Assembly: GCF_024199905.1 (NCBI RefSeq)
Contig: NZ_JANAFB010000003.1
Coordinates: 62,001-126,000 of the forward strand
Length of the DNA stretch: 64,000 nt
Origin: Rothia santali
GTDB taxonomy: Bacteria > Actinomycetota > Actinomycetes > Actinomycetales > Micrococcaceae
Reading direction: 5' to 3'
The notes beneath the pieces are model-generated. The model made no database searches. It had not been told where the DNA came from and saw only the letters and a program-made list of their open reading frames with translations. Position 1 is the stretch's first letter, and each line of letters opens with the position of its first letter. The translations under genes were made by a program, and so were the position numbers. Shown piece by piece: positions 33,673 through 43,796 of the stretch.

Positions 33673-34446
33673 TCAGCGCCGCGCCAGCCCCCGCCTCTCC
33701 CGCAGATGCATCACGTACCGCCTGACCAGGTAGTCCAGGACCACGTTGAGGCCGATCCACGAGTAGTAGGATTCGGAGCCCCCGACCCGCCCGAGCGGGC
33801 TCGCGCAGTAGTGCAGCATCCACTCCGGGTTGTAGCTGCGCTCCCGGTCCCCCAGGCGCGTGATCGCGAGCGTCTGCAGGGAGCGCAGGAGGAACAGCTC
33901 CGCGAGCTCGGCCTGGGCGGGCATGCCGTCCCCGCCGGAGATCAGGACCAGCAGGTCCTCCGGGTCCATGGCGGGGAGGCTCGCCTTGAGCTCCTTGACG
34001 CCGGGGACCATGACGGTCGAGGTGCCGTTGATCAGCAGCGCCTTGGACAGCTCCTGCGCGGCCGTGCGCGAGGAGAAGTCGGTGCCGTAGCAGTAGACGG
34101 TCCGCGCCCGCTGCATCCGGTGCAGCACGGGACCGAGGTCCGCCCGCTCCAGCTGCGCCAGCGTGCCCTCGACGTCGCGCCGCTGCGCCGCGACCAGGTC
34201 CGCGACCTCGCTCGTGGGCGCCGAGCGGGAGTGCCGCAGGAAGTACTTCAGCTCGGAGAAGCCGCTGAAGCCGAGCTTCTTCGTCAGCCGCATGACGGAG
34301 GAGGGCGAGGTGAAGGTGCTGTGGGCGACCGCCTGCACCGACGACTCGACCACCCGGTCCTGGTTGGCCAGGACGTAGCTCATGATGGCGCGCTCGGTGT
34401 CGTTCCATTTCTCGTGGCGCGAGGCGACCACGCTCTCCAGGTTCAT
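33673..34446 (-). CDS. MurR/RpiR-family sugar-responsive regulator
   Basis: 257 residues from ATG 34444-34446 behind GGAGGA. An N-terminal RpiR helix-turn-helix (NDTERAIMSYVLANQDRVVESSVQAVAHSTFTSPSSVMRLTKKLGFSGFSELKYFLRH) is followed by a SIS domain (~105-240: ARTVYCYGTDFSSRTAAQELSKALLINGTSTVMV, LVLISGGDGMPAQAELAEL) that binds phosphosugars. The target is unknown; no sugar operon is adjacent, but amino-sugar (glmS) and mannitol genes lie 26-30 kb away in the same window. Confidence 0.92.
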   Translation of the reverse strand: MNLESVVASRHEKWNDTERAIMSYVLANQDRVVESSVQAVAHSTFTSPSSVMRLTKKLGFSGFSELKYFLRHSRSAPTSEVADLVAAQRRDVEGTLAQLERADLGPVLHRMQRARTVYCYGTDFSSRTAAQELSKALLINGTSTVMVPGVKELKASLPAMDPEDLLVLISGGDGMPAQAELAELFLLRSLQTLAITRLGDRERSYNPEWMLHYCASPLGRVGGSESYYSWIGLNVVLDYLVRRYVMHLRERRGLARR

Positions 34447-34878
34447 GCATTCCTCCCCCGCCCCGCGCGAGGTGTCCCGCGGGGCCACCGTCAGACAGAT
34501 TCTTCCATTCGGAATCCCTCGGGCGGCCCGCGGCGGCGCGCGATCCCCGTGCGCTGTGGACCGAGGGGCGCCCCGGCCCCGCCGCCGGACCGTTGGGGGC
34601 GTCGGGCGGTGCGGCTCGGCCGCGACCCCGCGTGCCGAGGCGCGTCGCCGCGCCGCCTCGCCCTCCCCCGCAGCGATCCGGGCTGCCTCGAAGGTTCACT
34701 GCCGAGATTAGGTGGGGGCGGGGCGGAAATCCGCAGAAAGCGGCGGCGTGGAACGTATGCCGGAGATGCGGTACAAACCGGGCACGGACGCGGAACGGCC
34801 CGCCGCCTCCCCGGAGCGGGGACGACGACGGGCCGTCGGTCGGCCCGGCCGCTCACGCGGGGGCCGGGCCGGGGAGTC
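34447..34878. other. upstream region of the RpiR gene
   Basis: 430 bases with no credible gene. Must contain the RpiR-gene promoter. A less GC-rich patch at 34690-34790 could hold regulatory sites, but I see no clear palindrome there. The guaA terminator hairpin is at its right end. Confidence 0.45.
34842..34870 (-). terminator. hairpin downstream of guaA
   Basis: Perfect 9-bp GC stem (34842-34850, 34862-34870) with an 11-base loop, ending nine bases after the guaA stop; no T-run. Confidence 0.55.
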
Positions 34879-36483
34879 CTACTCCCACTCGATGGTTCCC
34901 GGGGGCTTGGAGGTCACGTCCAGGACCACCCGGTTGACCTCCTGGACCTCGTTGGTGATGCGGTTGGAGATCCGCGCCAGCAGGTCGTAGGGCAGACGGG
35001 ACCAGTCGGCGGTCATCGCGTCCTCGGAGGAGACCGGGCGCAGCACGATCGGGTGGCCGTAGGTGCGGCCGTCGCCCTGGACGCCCACCGAGCGTACCTG
35101 CGAGAGCAGGACCACCGGCATCTGCCAGACCTCCTCGTCCAGGCCGGCACGGGTCAGCTCGGCGCGGGCGATCGCGTCGGCCGCGCGCAGCACCTCGAGG
35201 TTCTCGCGGGTGACCTCGCCGATCACGCGGATGCCGAGGCCCGGGCCCGGGAAGGGCTGGCGGGCCACGATCTTCTCCGGCACGCCCAGCTGGCGGCCGA
35301 TCGCCCGGACTTCGTCCTTGAACAGGGTGCGCAGCGGCTCGACCAGGTCGAACTTCAGGTCCTCGGGCAGCCCGCCCACGTTGTGGTGCGACTTGATGTT
35401 CGCCGCGCCCTCGCCGCCGCCGGACTCGACGACGTCGGGGTAGAGCGTGCCCTGGACCAGGAACTTGATGTCCTCGCCCGAGCCGCCCAGCTCGGCGATC
35501 AGGGTGCGCTGCGCGTCCTCGAAGGAGCGGATGAACTCGCGGCCGATCGCCTTGCGCTTGAGCTCGGGGTCGGTCAGGCCCTCGAGGGCGCCCAGGAACC
35601 GGTCCGACTCGTCGATGGTCACCACGCGGATGCCCATGGTCTCGGCGTAGTCCTGCTCGACCTGCTCCCGCTCGCCCTGGCGCAGCAGCCCGTGGTCGAT
35701 GAAGAAGCAGGTCAGCTGGTCGCCGACCGCCTCGTGGACCAGCGCGGCCGCGACCGAGGAGTCGACGCCGCCGGACAGCGCGCAGATGACCTGCGCGTCC
35801 CCGACCTGCTCGCGGATCCTCTCGACCTGCTCCTCGATGACGTTGCCCGTGGTCCAGGTCGGCTCGAGCCCGGCCACGTTGAACAGGAAGTTCTCCAGGG
35901 CCTGCTGGCCGAAGTTGGAGTGCCGGACCTCGGGGTGCCACTGCACGCCGCCCAGCTTGCGCTCCTCGTGGACGAAGGCGGCGACCGGGGTCGCCTCGGT
36001 GGTCGCGAGGACCTCGAAGCCGGCGGGCGCCTCGGTCACGGAGTCGCCGTGGCTCATCCACACGTTCTGCATCACGGGGGTGCCGCCCAGGAAGGAGACG
36101 CCGCCGCCGGTCAGGGTCGCGTCGGTCGCGCCGTACTCGCGCAGGCCGGTGTGGGACACCGTGCCCCCGAGGGCCTGGGCCATCGCCTGGAAGCCGTAGC
36201 AGATGCCGAACACGGGCACGCCGGCCTCGACCAGGGCCGGGTCGAGCGAGGGGGCGCCGTCGTCGTAGACGCTGGACGGGCCGCCGGACAGGACCAGGGC
36301 CGCGGGGTTCTTGGCCAGGATCTTCTCGACCGGCATGTTGTGCGGCACGATCTCGGAGTAGACGTTGGCGTCGCGCACGCGCCGCGCGATGAGCTGGGCG
36401 TACTGCGCGCCGAAGTCGACGACGAGTACCGGTCGGTCCTCCAGCTCGGTGGAGACCGGGTCAACGGTGTGGGTCACTGACAT
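34879..36483 (-). CDS. guaA: GMP synthase (glutamine-hydrolysing)
   Basis: Converts XMP to GMP. 534 residues, the family norm. Glutaminase domain: [30 protein letters not shown], nucleophile C95 in GICYGFQ, H183/E185 in QWHPEV. ATP-pyrophosphatase P-loop SGGVDSS at ~237-243. Dimerisation domain ends in [24 protein letters not shown], the typical C-terminus. It heads a minus-strand block that also includes guaB and guaB3 about 2-5 kb upstream, so the late GMP pathway is clustered. Confidence 0.98.
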   Translation of the reverse strand: MSVTHTVDPVSTELEDRPVLVVDFGAQYAQLIARRVRDANVYSEIVPHNMPVEKILAKNPAALVLSGGPSSVYDDGAPSLDPALVEAGVPVFGICYGFQAMAQALGGTVSHTGLREYGATDATLTGGGVSFLGGTPVMQNVWMSHGDSVTEAPAGFEVLATTEATPVAAFVHEERKLGGVQWHPEVRHSNFGQQALENFLFNVAGLEPTWTTGNVIEEQVERIREQVGDAQVICALSGGVDSSVAAALVHEAVGDQLTCFFIDHGLLRQGEREQVEQDYAETMGIRVVTIDESDRFLGALEGLTDPELKRKAIGREFIRSFEDAQRTLIAELGGSGEDIKFLVQGTLYPDVVESGGGEGAANIKSHHNVGGLPEDLKFDLVEPLRTLFKDEVRAIGRQLGVPEKIVARQPFPGPGLGIRVIGEVTRENLEVLRAADAIARAELTRAGLDEEVWQMPVVLLSQVRSVGVQGDGRTYGHPIVLRPVSSEDAMTADWSRLPYDLLARISNRITNEVQEVNRVVLDVTSKPPGTIEWE

Positions 36484-36582
36484 TCCTCGGGGTTGGTGAG
36501 CAGAGGGGTGAGGTGCGCCCGGGGGCGGAACTGCACCAGTCTAGGATACTCCCCCGCGCCGGGAGGAATCAGGCCCCCTGCG

Positions 36583-37146
36583 CTAGTACCGCTTGGCGGA
36601 GGTGGGGTTCTCCCGCAGCTGCGAGAGGGTCTCCCGGTGGATGCGCCGCTCGACGATGAAGGAGAGGAAGGGCACGACGCCGCCCAGCGCCATCACGATG
36701 AACTGCGGGAAGGGCCAGCGCATCAGGAACCAGACGCGGAAGCAGGCGACGAGGTAGACCACGTAGAACCAGCCGTGGATGATCAGCACCCACGTGGAGA
36801 GGTTCAGCCCGCCCACGAGGTTGCCGGTCTCCAGGTTGAGCCAGCCGACCGGGACCGTCGCGCCCGTGGCGGCGTCGCGGCCGCCGGCGATGAGGTCGTG
36901 GCCGAAGACGTAGCGGGAGATCATCTCCGCGACCAGCAGCAGCAGGAACGTCCCGGAGATCCAGGCGCAGTACTTGTAGAAGGTCAGCGAGCCCCGGATC
37001 TGCGACGGGGTGCCGGCGAACTTCCGGCGCGCGATGCGCACGTGGGACGCCTTCTGCGGGCTCGCGTCCGCGGGGAGCGGCACCTTCTTGCCGTCGGTGC
37101 GCTCCACGGGGCGCGGGGTCCCCTGGGGGCCGGTGTTCTCGGACAC
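36583..37146 (-). CDS. DUF3817 integral membrane protein
   Basis: 187 residues from GTG 37144-37146. A ~55-residue basic cytoplasmic lead is followed by the DUF3817 core: SLTFYKYCAWISGTFLLLLVAEMISRYVFGHDL, NLVGGLNLSTWVLIIHGWFYVVYLVACFRVWFLMRWPFPQFIVMALGGVVPFLSFIVERRIHRE, with three to four membrane helices. The gene sits seven bases after SURF1 and before guaA, the common actinobacterial order. Function not established. Confidence 0.93.
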   Translation of the reverse strand: MSENTGPQGTPRPVERTDGKKVPLPADASPQKASHVRIARRKFAGTPSQIRGSLTFYKYCAWISGTFLLLLVAEMISRYVFGHDLIAGGRDAATGATVPVGWLNLETGNLVGGLNLSTWVLIIHGWFYVVYLVACFRVWFLMRWPFPQFIVMALGGVVPFLSFIVERRIHRETLSQLRENPTSAKRY

Positions 37147-37153
37147 GGTGCGG

Positions 37154-38245
37154 TCACTTCCGTTCTGGGGTCGGTGGCTGCTCGGAGCGCGCCTGGGCGG
37201 TGTCGGCCGGCGGGATGGGGCCGGCCGGGCCGGACGGGTCCGGCTCGTCGAAGTAGAAGTACTGGGCGGCGTCGGCGTCGTAGTAGAAGTACCGCCCCGT
37301 CTCCTCCTCGTAGAAGAAGCGGCCCTCGCGGGCGGGGAGGAACTCGTAGAACCTCTCCGGGTCGACCCGGCGCTGGTGCGCGTCGGCCAGCATCCGCCAC
37401 CAGAGGTACAGGGCGAAGCCGGCGAAGACGACCCACTCGATCGCGTAGAAGACGTTCAGCCAGTCCAGCGAGTCGTCGGTCACCTGGTCGGTCCGGATGA
37501 CCTCGAGGCCGTCCGCGGGGGCGGCCAGGGCGGCGGCGTCGGTCAGGCGGCCCTCGGCGTCGAGGGGCAGCGGGGAGCCCGCGGGGACCTCGGCGTTGGC
37601 GGTGACCAGGCCCGAGTACAGGGGCGCGTCCCACACGTTGGTCAGCTGCGCGGTGGCGGCGGCGCCCAGCACGGTCCCGGGGCCGGCGGCGTCGGTGGCC
37701 TCGTCCACGAGGTCGCTGGCCACGGGTGCCTCGTTGGCGATCAGCCGGCCGGCGAGGGTGACGTCCCCGGCGGGCTCGTCGTAGGCGGCCGCGGACCCCG
37801 GGTCGGTCACGAACCCCCGGGCGACGCCGACCGAGTAGACGGCCTCGGGGTCCTCGATCCCGGACTCCACGGGAGCCACCGGCGCCTGGACGTCCGGGAC
37901 GAACCGGGTCACGACCCAGTAGCCGGGCACGCCGTCGTTGACCCGGTTGGCCACCAGCACGGTGCTGTCCGGGACGTAGGTGCCGGTGGTCTCGACCATG
38001 GAGTCCGCCTGGGAGGCGAAGACCGGCTCGAGCGCGCGGACCGTGTCCTCCAGGGGCTCCACGACCTCCTTGGCGGGGTCCTCGTGGATCTGCCCCGAGG
38101 ACGCCGAGCCCAGCTGCCACTGGCTCAGCAGCATGAAGCCGGTGGCCAGCAGCAGGGCGAACAGGAGTCCGGCCAGCCAGCGCGGGGTCAGGGCGAGTTT
38201 GAGCACGTCTTCCAGCGTATCGAACCAACCTGGGAGAGCGCTCAT
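37154..38245 (-). CDS. SURF1-family cytochrome oxidase assembly protein
   Basis: 363 residues from ATG 38243-38245. The SURF1 frame is two membrane helices (~20-40 LTPRWLAGLLFALLLATGFMLLSQWQLG; ~275-295 WLNVFYAIEWVVFAGFALYLWWRM) bracketing a periplasmic-side domain (GYWVVTRFVPD, VARGFV). SURF1 helps insert haem into terminal oxidase. Unusual is a C-terminal aromatic-rich extension (GRFFYEEETGRYFYYDADAAQYFYFDEPDP), about 60 residues beyond the last helix. Translation start is uncertain because no clear ribosome-binding site is seen. Confidence 0.88.
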   Translation of the reverse strand: MSALPGWFDTLEDVLKLALTPRWLAGLLFALLLATGFMLLSQWQLGSASSGQIHEDPAKEVVEPLEDTVRALEPVFASQADSMVETTGTYVPDSTVLVANRVNDGVPGYWVVTRFVPDVQAPVAPVESGIEDPEAVYSVGVARGFVTDPGSAAAYDEPAGDVTLAGRLIANEAPVASDLVDEATDAAGPGTVLGAAATAQLTNVWDAPLYSGLVTANAEVPAGSPLPLDAEGRLTDAAALAAPADGLEVIRTDQVTDDSLDWLNVFYAIEWVVFAGFALYLWWRMLADAHQRRVDPERFYEFLPAREGRFFYEEETGRYFYYDADAAQYFYFDEPDPSGPAGPIPPADTAQARSEQPPTPERK

Positions 38246-38268
38246 CGCGCCCGTGGCCGAGTCGCACG

Positions 38269-38307
38269 GGACCGCGGATCGCACCGGCCCGGGGCGATCC
38301 GCGGTCC
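38269..38307. terminator. 13-bp inverted repeat between guaB3 and SURF1
   Basis: GGACCGCGGATCG (38269-38281) pairs perfectly with CGATCCGCGGTCC (38295-38307), 13-base loop. It may act as a terminator for the guaB-guaB3 transcript before the SURF1 gene. Its right arm is also part of the tandem repeat. Confidence 0.55.
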
Positions 38308-38362
38308 GGACGCCGGGGCGATCTGCGGTCCGGACGCCGGGGCGATCCGCGGTCCGGACGCC
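38291..38362. repeat. 24-bp tandem repeat, three copies
   Basis: GGGGCGATCCGCGGTCCGGACGCC at 38291-38314, 38315-38338 (one substitution) and 38339-38362, then a partial fourth copy. No spacers, so not CRISPR. It lies between the guaB3 stop and the SURF1 start. Confidence 0.9.
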
Positions 38363-38399
38363 GGGGCGAGGCGGGCCCGGGGCCCCGGCCGCCCCCGCC

Positions 38400-39527
38400 T
38401 CAGGAGCGCTGGGTGATGACGACCTCGGAGCGCTGGAACTCCTTGAGCGTGGAGTACCCGGTGGTCGCCATGGCCCGGCGCAGCGCGCCCACCAGGTTGG
38501 AGGTCCCGTCCACGTGGTTGGACGGGCCGTTGAGCACCGTCTCCAGCGTCCCGACCTGGCTCATCTGCGTGCGGGCGCCGCGCGGGTACTCGTGGTGGTG
38601 GGCCTCGGGGCCCCAGTGGTAGCCGCGGCCCGGCGCGTCCGTGGCGCGGGCCAGCGGGGCGCCGATCATCACGGCGTCGGCCCCCATGGCCATGGCCTTG
38701 ACCATGTCGCCGGAGACGCCCAGGCCGCCGTCGGCGATCACGTGGACGTAGCGGCCGCCCGACTCGTCGAGGTAGTCGCGGCGGGCCGCGGCGACGTCGG
38801 AGATGGCCGAGGCCATCGCGGCGTGGATGCCCAGCGCGCGGCGGGTGGTCGACGTCGCGCCCCCGCCGAAGCCGACCAGCACGCCTGCCGCGCCGGTGCG
38901 CATGAGGTGCAGGGCCGGGGTGTAGCCGGCCGCGCCGCCCACGATCACCGGCACGTCGAGCTCGTAGATGAACTCCTTGAGGTCCAGCGGCTCCTGGTTC
39001 TGCGAGACGTGCTCGGCCGAGACCGTGGTCCCGCGGATCACGAACAGGTCCACCCCGGCGTTGACCACGGCCCGGGAGAACTCCTGGGTGCGCTGCGGGG
39101 TCAGGGACCCGGCCACGACGACGCCGGCCTCCCGGATCTCCGCGAGCCGCGCGGTGATCAGCTCCGCCTTGATGGGCTCGGCGTAGATCTCCTGCATGCG
39201 CGAGGTCACCCGCGGCATGTCGTCGCCGGGCAGCAGCGAGATCTCGTCGAGGTAGGGCTGCGGGTCCTCGTAGCGGGTCCACAGGCCCTCGAGGTTCAGC
39301 ACGCCCAGGCCGCCCAGGCGGCCCAGCTCGATCGCCGAGGCCGGGGACATCACGGAGTCCATCGGCGCGCCGACGATCGGCGTCGGGAAGGTGAAGGCGT
39401 CGATCTGCCAGTCGGTCGAGACGTCGCGGGGGTCCCGGGTGCGGCGGGCCGGGACCAGGGCGATGTCGTCGAGCGAGTAGGTGCGGCGGGCCCGCTTGGA
39501 GCGACCGATTTCGATGTCGTAACTCAC
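38400..39527 (-). CDS. GuaB3 family IMP dehydrogenase-related protein
   Basis: 375 residues with the IMPDH TIM barrel but no CBS domains. Landmarks: YSLDDIALVPARRTRDP, PIVGAPMDSVMSPASAIELGRLGGLGVLNLEG, VIADGGLGVSGDMVKAMAMGADAVMIGAPLA. The catalytic Cys loop of GuaB (GSICTTR) is GATSTTR here, so the nucleophile is missing, as is usual for GuaB3. Whether it acts on purine nucleotides is unsettled. It lies 37 bp after guaB on the same strand and is probably co-transcribed. Confidence 0.94.
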   Translation of the reverse strand: MSYDIEIGRSKRARRTYSLDDIALVPARRTRDPRDVSTDWQIDAFTFPTPIVGAPMDSVMSPASAIELGRLGGLGVLNLEGLWTRYEDPQPYLDEISLLPGDDMPRVTSRMQEIYAEPIKAELITARLAEIREAGVVVAGSLTPQRTQEFSRAVVNAGVDLFVIRGTTVSAEHVSQNQEPLDLKEFIYELDVPVIVGGAAGYTPALHLMRTGAAGVLVGFGGGATSTTRRALGIHAAMASAISDVAAARRDYLDESGGRYVHVIADGGLGVSGDMVKAMAMGADAVMIGAPLARATDAPGRGYHWGPEAHHHEYPRGARTQMSQVGTLETVLNGPSNHVDGTSNLVGALRRAMATTGYSTLKEFQRSEVVITQRS

Positions 39528-39564
39528 GTGTTCCTTTCGCGGGCCGGGGAGGCCCGGGTGCGGA

Positions 39565-41097
<1,533 letters not shown>

Positions 41098-41198
41098 TCA
41101 CGTTGCGCGTGCCTCACTCCGCGGCGCGCGGCGCGGCGGCTCGACGGCGGCGGGGCCGGGACGCGGCGGGGCGAGGGGAGGTGGGCTTGTCGTAGTTC

Positions 41199-41204
41199 AT
41201 CATA
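41199..41204 (-). promoter_or_regulatory. guaB -10 element
   Basis: TATGAT on the minus strand, near-consensus, predicting a ~110-base GC-rich 5' leader before the TTG start. No good -35 is seen at 17-18 bases. Confidence 0.5.
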
Positions 41205-41284
41205 AACGCGCCGGAGCGCTCATTTCTTCCCCCGGTGCTTCTCCACGGGGCGGGGCACGGCCCCGGGAGGCGGCCTGGCCGGCC

Positions 41285-41326
41285 GGGTCACGACCCGGGG
41301 GGCCCGGGTCACGACCCCGGCGGCCC
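41285..41326. repeat. 21-bp tandem duplication over the acyltransferase stop
   Basis: Units 41285-41305 and 41306-41326 match at 19 of 21 positions. The second holds the gene's TGA (41309-41311 on the minus strand), the first repeats it in frame 21 bases on. Confidence 0.82.
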
Positions 41327-43726
41327 GGCCGGGCCCCGGCTACGGGACGGCGGCCGGGTCCGGCGCCGCGGCGCGCCGGGCAGCGTCTCGCCCGGCGTCC
41401 ACGCGGCGTCGCCCTCGCCCGGGGCGGAGCCGTCCTCGCCGGACGCGGCCCCGGCGGCCCCCTCCTCCGCCGCCTGGTCCCCGGCCTGCTGGTCCCCGGT
41501 GCCGAGGTCGGGGACGGCGTCGTCGGGGTAGATCGGCTGGCCGAGCTCGTCGTAGCCGATCGGCTCGGGGTCCGCCGGGGGCTCGCCGAAGCCGCGGGCG
41601 CCGTCGGCCTCCCGCCACTGCGGGTCCACCAGGGCGTCGCCGAAGCGCTGGTCGAAGAAGACCCGGGTGGAGCGGACGAAGGTGGCCGTGAGGTGGTTGT
41701 CGTCGATGTAGGTGTAGACGTTGCCCACCGCGGGCGGGCACGCGCCGTCGGGGCAGATCAGGTCGTTCATGTCCATCGAGCCGTACCCGGGGATCTCGTC
41801 CCGCCAGGCGAGCGTGGGATCCGGGGTATAGGCGGAGACGTGATCGAAGGCGCAGTCGTCGAAGGAGCCGTCCTCCTCGCAGTCCCAGTGGGACTCCGCG
41901 AACCGGGGGTTGTCCCGGATCCCGACGACGTTGACCCCGCGGGCGGTCCAGTCCCGGACCTGCTCCTCGGTGCCGTCGCGGATGATCTCGGCCACGCCGT
42001 CGTAGGTGGACTGCGTGGACTGGATGACCAGCGTGTCCGGGTCCCGCTCGTCGATGAACGACTCCGCGTTGGCCAGCCAGTCCTGGCACTCCGCGGCGAA
42101 CGCGTTGTCCTCGGTCGTGGTGAAGAAGCAGCCCGGGTGCCGGACGAAGGTCAGGTCCCAGTTCTCCGCCTCGGCCGTCTGGCGCAGCGCGGACATCCAC
42201 TGCTCGGTGTGGCTGTTGCCCACGGCCACGACCGTCCGCTCCGGCTCGGGGTTGTCCACCACGTGGTAGCACTGGTCGCCGACCAGCCCGTGCAGGTCGA
42301 CGTCCGGCTCGTCCGAGCACCAGCTGCCCAGGCCGCCGTCCTGCCACGACCAGTCGTCGGCGCGGTCCAGCACGGTGGGGATCAGGCCCGGGTCGGGGTC
42401 CCCGACGTAGGTGTACCCGGGGTCGAGGATCTCGGCCCCGGGGTTGTTCTTCCAGGCGTTGGCCTGGATCTGGTGGTTGACGTAGACGATCCGGCCCTGC
42501 CAGGCCCCGACCGCGCCGAGGCCCACCGCGAGGCAGCCGACGACCACGAGCGCGGAGCGCCACCGCTTGGCCTCGGACCACTTCCACTTGCGCAGCGGCG
42601 TGTCCACCCACCGGGTCAGCAGCACCGAGCCCGCGAGCGCGACGCCGAGGATCCCGACGCCGGCGAAGAAGTCGGCCTTCTCCCGCCCGACGAAGTCGAG
42701 GTAGATGACCAGCAGCGGCCAGTGCAGCAGGTACAGGGCGTAGGAGTACGCACCGAGGGAGACCAGGGGCTTCCAGGACAGGATGCGGTCGGCGCCCCAG
42801 CGGGTCCCGGTCTGGCCCGCGACGATCACCAGGCTCGCGGCGAGGGTCGGCCAGAGCGCGATGTAGCCGGGGAACGCGCCCTCGACGTCGAGCACCGCCC
42901 CGCAGATCAGGATCGCCACGACCCCGACCCAGGTCATGATCCCCCGGAACCCGCCGGGCAGCTTGATCCACGGCAGCACGATGGCCACCAGCGAGCCCAG
43001 GGCGAACTCCCACAGGCGCGTGAAGGTGTTGAAGTACGCCTCCTGCTGGTTGGCCGCGGTCTCCACGACCGAGTACGTCAGCGAGGCCACGAACACGCAG
43101 CCGAAGACCAGGGCGAGCGTGGCCCGCACCGGCAGCCGCAGCACCTTGGCGACGATCCCGCCGAGCGCGAAGAGCAGGGGCCAGACGAGGAAGATCTGCC
43201 CCTGGATGGACAGCGACCAGAAGTGCCGCAGGGGCGAGGCCGCGCTGGTGTCGGCCGCGTAGTAGTCCACCGCGTTGGCGATCGAGTACCAGTTGTCCCA
43301 GTAGGTCACCACCGAGACGGCCTCCTGCATCGTCGGCAGCCAGCGCTCGGCGCCGAGGAAGAGGCGGGTGGCGATCAGCACGCCCACGACCGTGAGGATC
43401 GCCAGCGGCAGGATCCGCTTGAAGACGTGCACCCAGTACGTGCTCAGCTCGCGCCAGCGGATGGGCGTCCCGCGCTCGAGCTTGCCGGTGAAGGACAGCG
43501 TCATGAGGAAGGCGGAGATGAACAGGAAGACGTCGACGCCGCCGGAGACCCGGCCGAACCAGATGTGGTAGGCGGCGACCAGCAGCACCGCCATCGCCCG
43601 CAGCCCCTGGATCTCCGGGCGGAAGGCGCGCTTGGGCTTGGCCGGGGAGGCGGTCGCCGTCGATCGCGCGGCCCAGGGCGCCTCCCCCTGTCCGATCGGC
43701 GCGCCGCGGTCGTTGGTCTGTGTCAT
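41309..43726 (-). CDS. acyltransferase 3 (OafA/YrhL-type) fused to SGNH domain
   Basis: 805 residues. Residues ~35-400 form a multi-helix acyltransferase-3 membrane domain (RPEIQGLRAMAVLLVAAYHIWFGRVSGGVDVFLFISAFLMTLSF; H in AAYHIWF). Residues ~500-730 form an exported SGNH esterase/transferase (VVAVGNSHTEQWMSALRQTAEAE; catalytic Asp/His in TYIDDNHLTATFVRST). The tail is acidic and disordered. Such proteins O-acylate cell-surface polymers; the acceptor is unknown. A paralogue of the same architecture lies 70 bp upstream on the same strand. Confidence 0.93.
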   Translation of the reverse strand: MTQTNDRGAPIGQGEAPWAARSTATASPAKPKRAFRPEIQGLRAMAVLLVAAYHIWFGRVSGGVDVFLFISAFLMTLSFTGKLERGTPIRWRELSTYWVHVFKRILPLAILTVVGVLIATRLFLGAERWLPTMQEAVSVVTYWDNWYSIANAVDYYAADTSAASPLRHFWSLSIQGQIFLVWPLLFALGGIVAKVLRLPVRATLALVFGCVFVASLTYSVVETAANQQEAYFNTFTRLWEFALGSLVAIVLPWIKLPGGFRGIMTWVGVVAILICGAVLDVEGAFPGYIALWPTLAASLVIVAGQTGTRWGADRILSWKPLVSLGAYSYALYLLHWPLLVIYLDFVGREKADFFAGVGILGVALAGSVLLTRWVDTPLRKWKWSEAKRWRSALVVVGCLAVGLGAVGAWQGRIVYVNHQIQANAWKNNPGAEILDPGYTYVGDPDPGLIPTVLDRADDWSWQDGGLGSWCSDEPDVDLHGLVGDQCYHVVDNPEPERTVVAVGNSHTEQWMSALRQTAEAENWDLTFVRHPGCFFTTTEDNAFAAECQDWLANAESFIDERDPDTLVIQSTQSTYDGVAEIIRDGTEEQVRDWTARGVNVVGIRDNPRFAESHWDCEEDGSFDDCAFDHVSAYTPDPTLAWRDEIPGYGSMDMNDLICPDGACPPAVGNVYTYIDDNHLTATFVRSTRVFFDQRFGDALVDPQWREADGARGFGEPPADPEPIGYDELGQPIYPDDAVPDLGTGDQQAGDQAAEEGAAGAASGEDGSAPGEGDAAWTPGETLPGAPRRRTRPPSRSRGPAGPPGS

Positions 43727-43796
43727 CTATCGATCCTGTACGTGGTGTGGTGGCCGGCGGCAGCGTGGTCCTGCCCCGGTCCGGACGGGCGGGCGT

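Noticed and set aside
38291-38362. Triple 24-bp repeat as a CRISPR array
   Set aside because: Repeats are directly adjacent with no spacers and no cas genes are present.
38400-39527. A second functional IMP dehydrogenase
   Set aside because: The catalytic Cys is replaced in the active loop and the CBS domains are missing; it fits GuaB3, kept as a related protein of unsettled activity.
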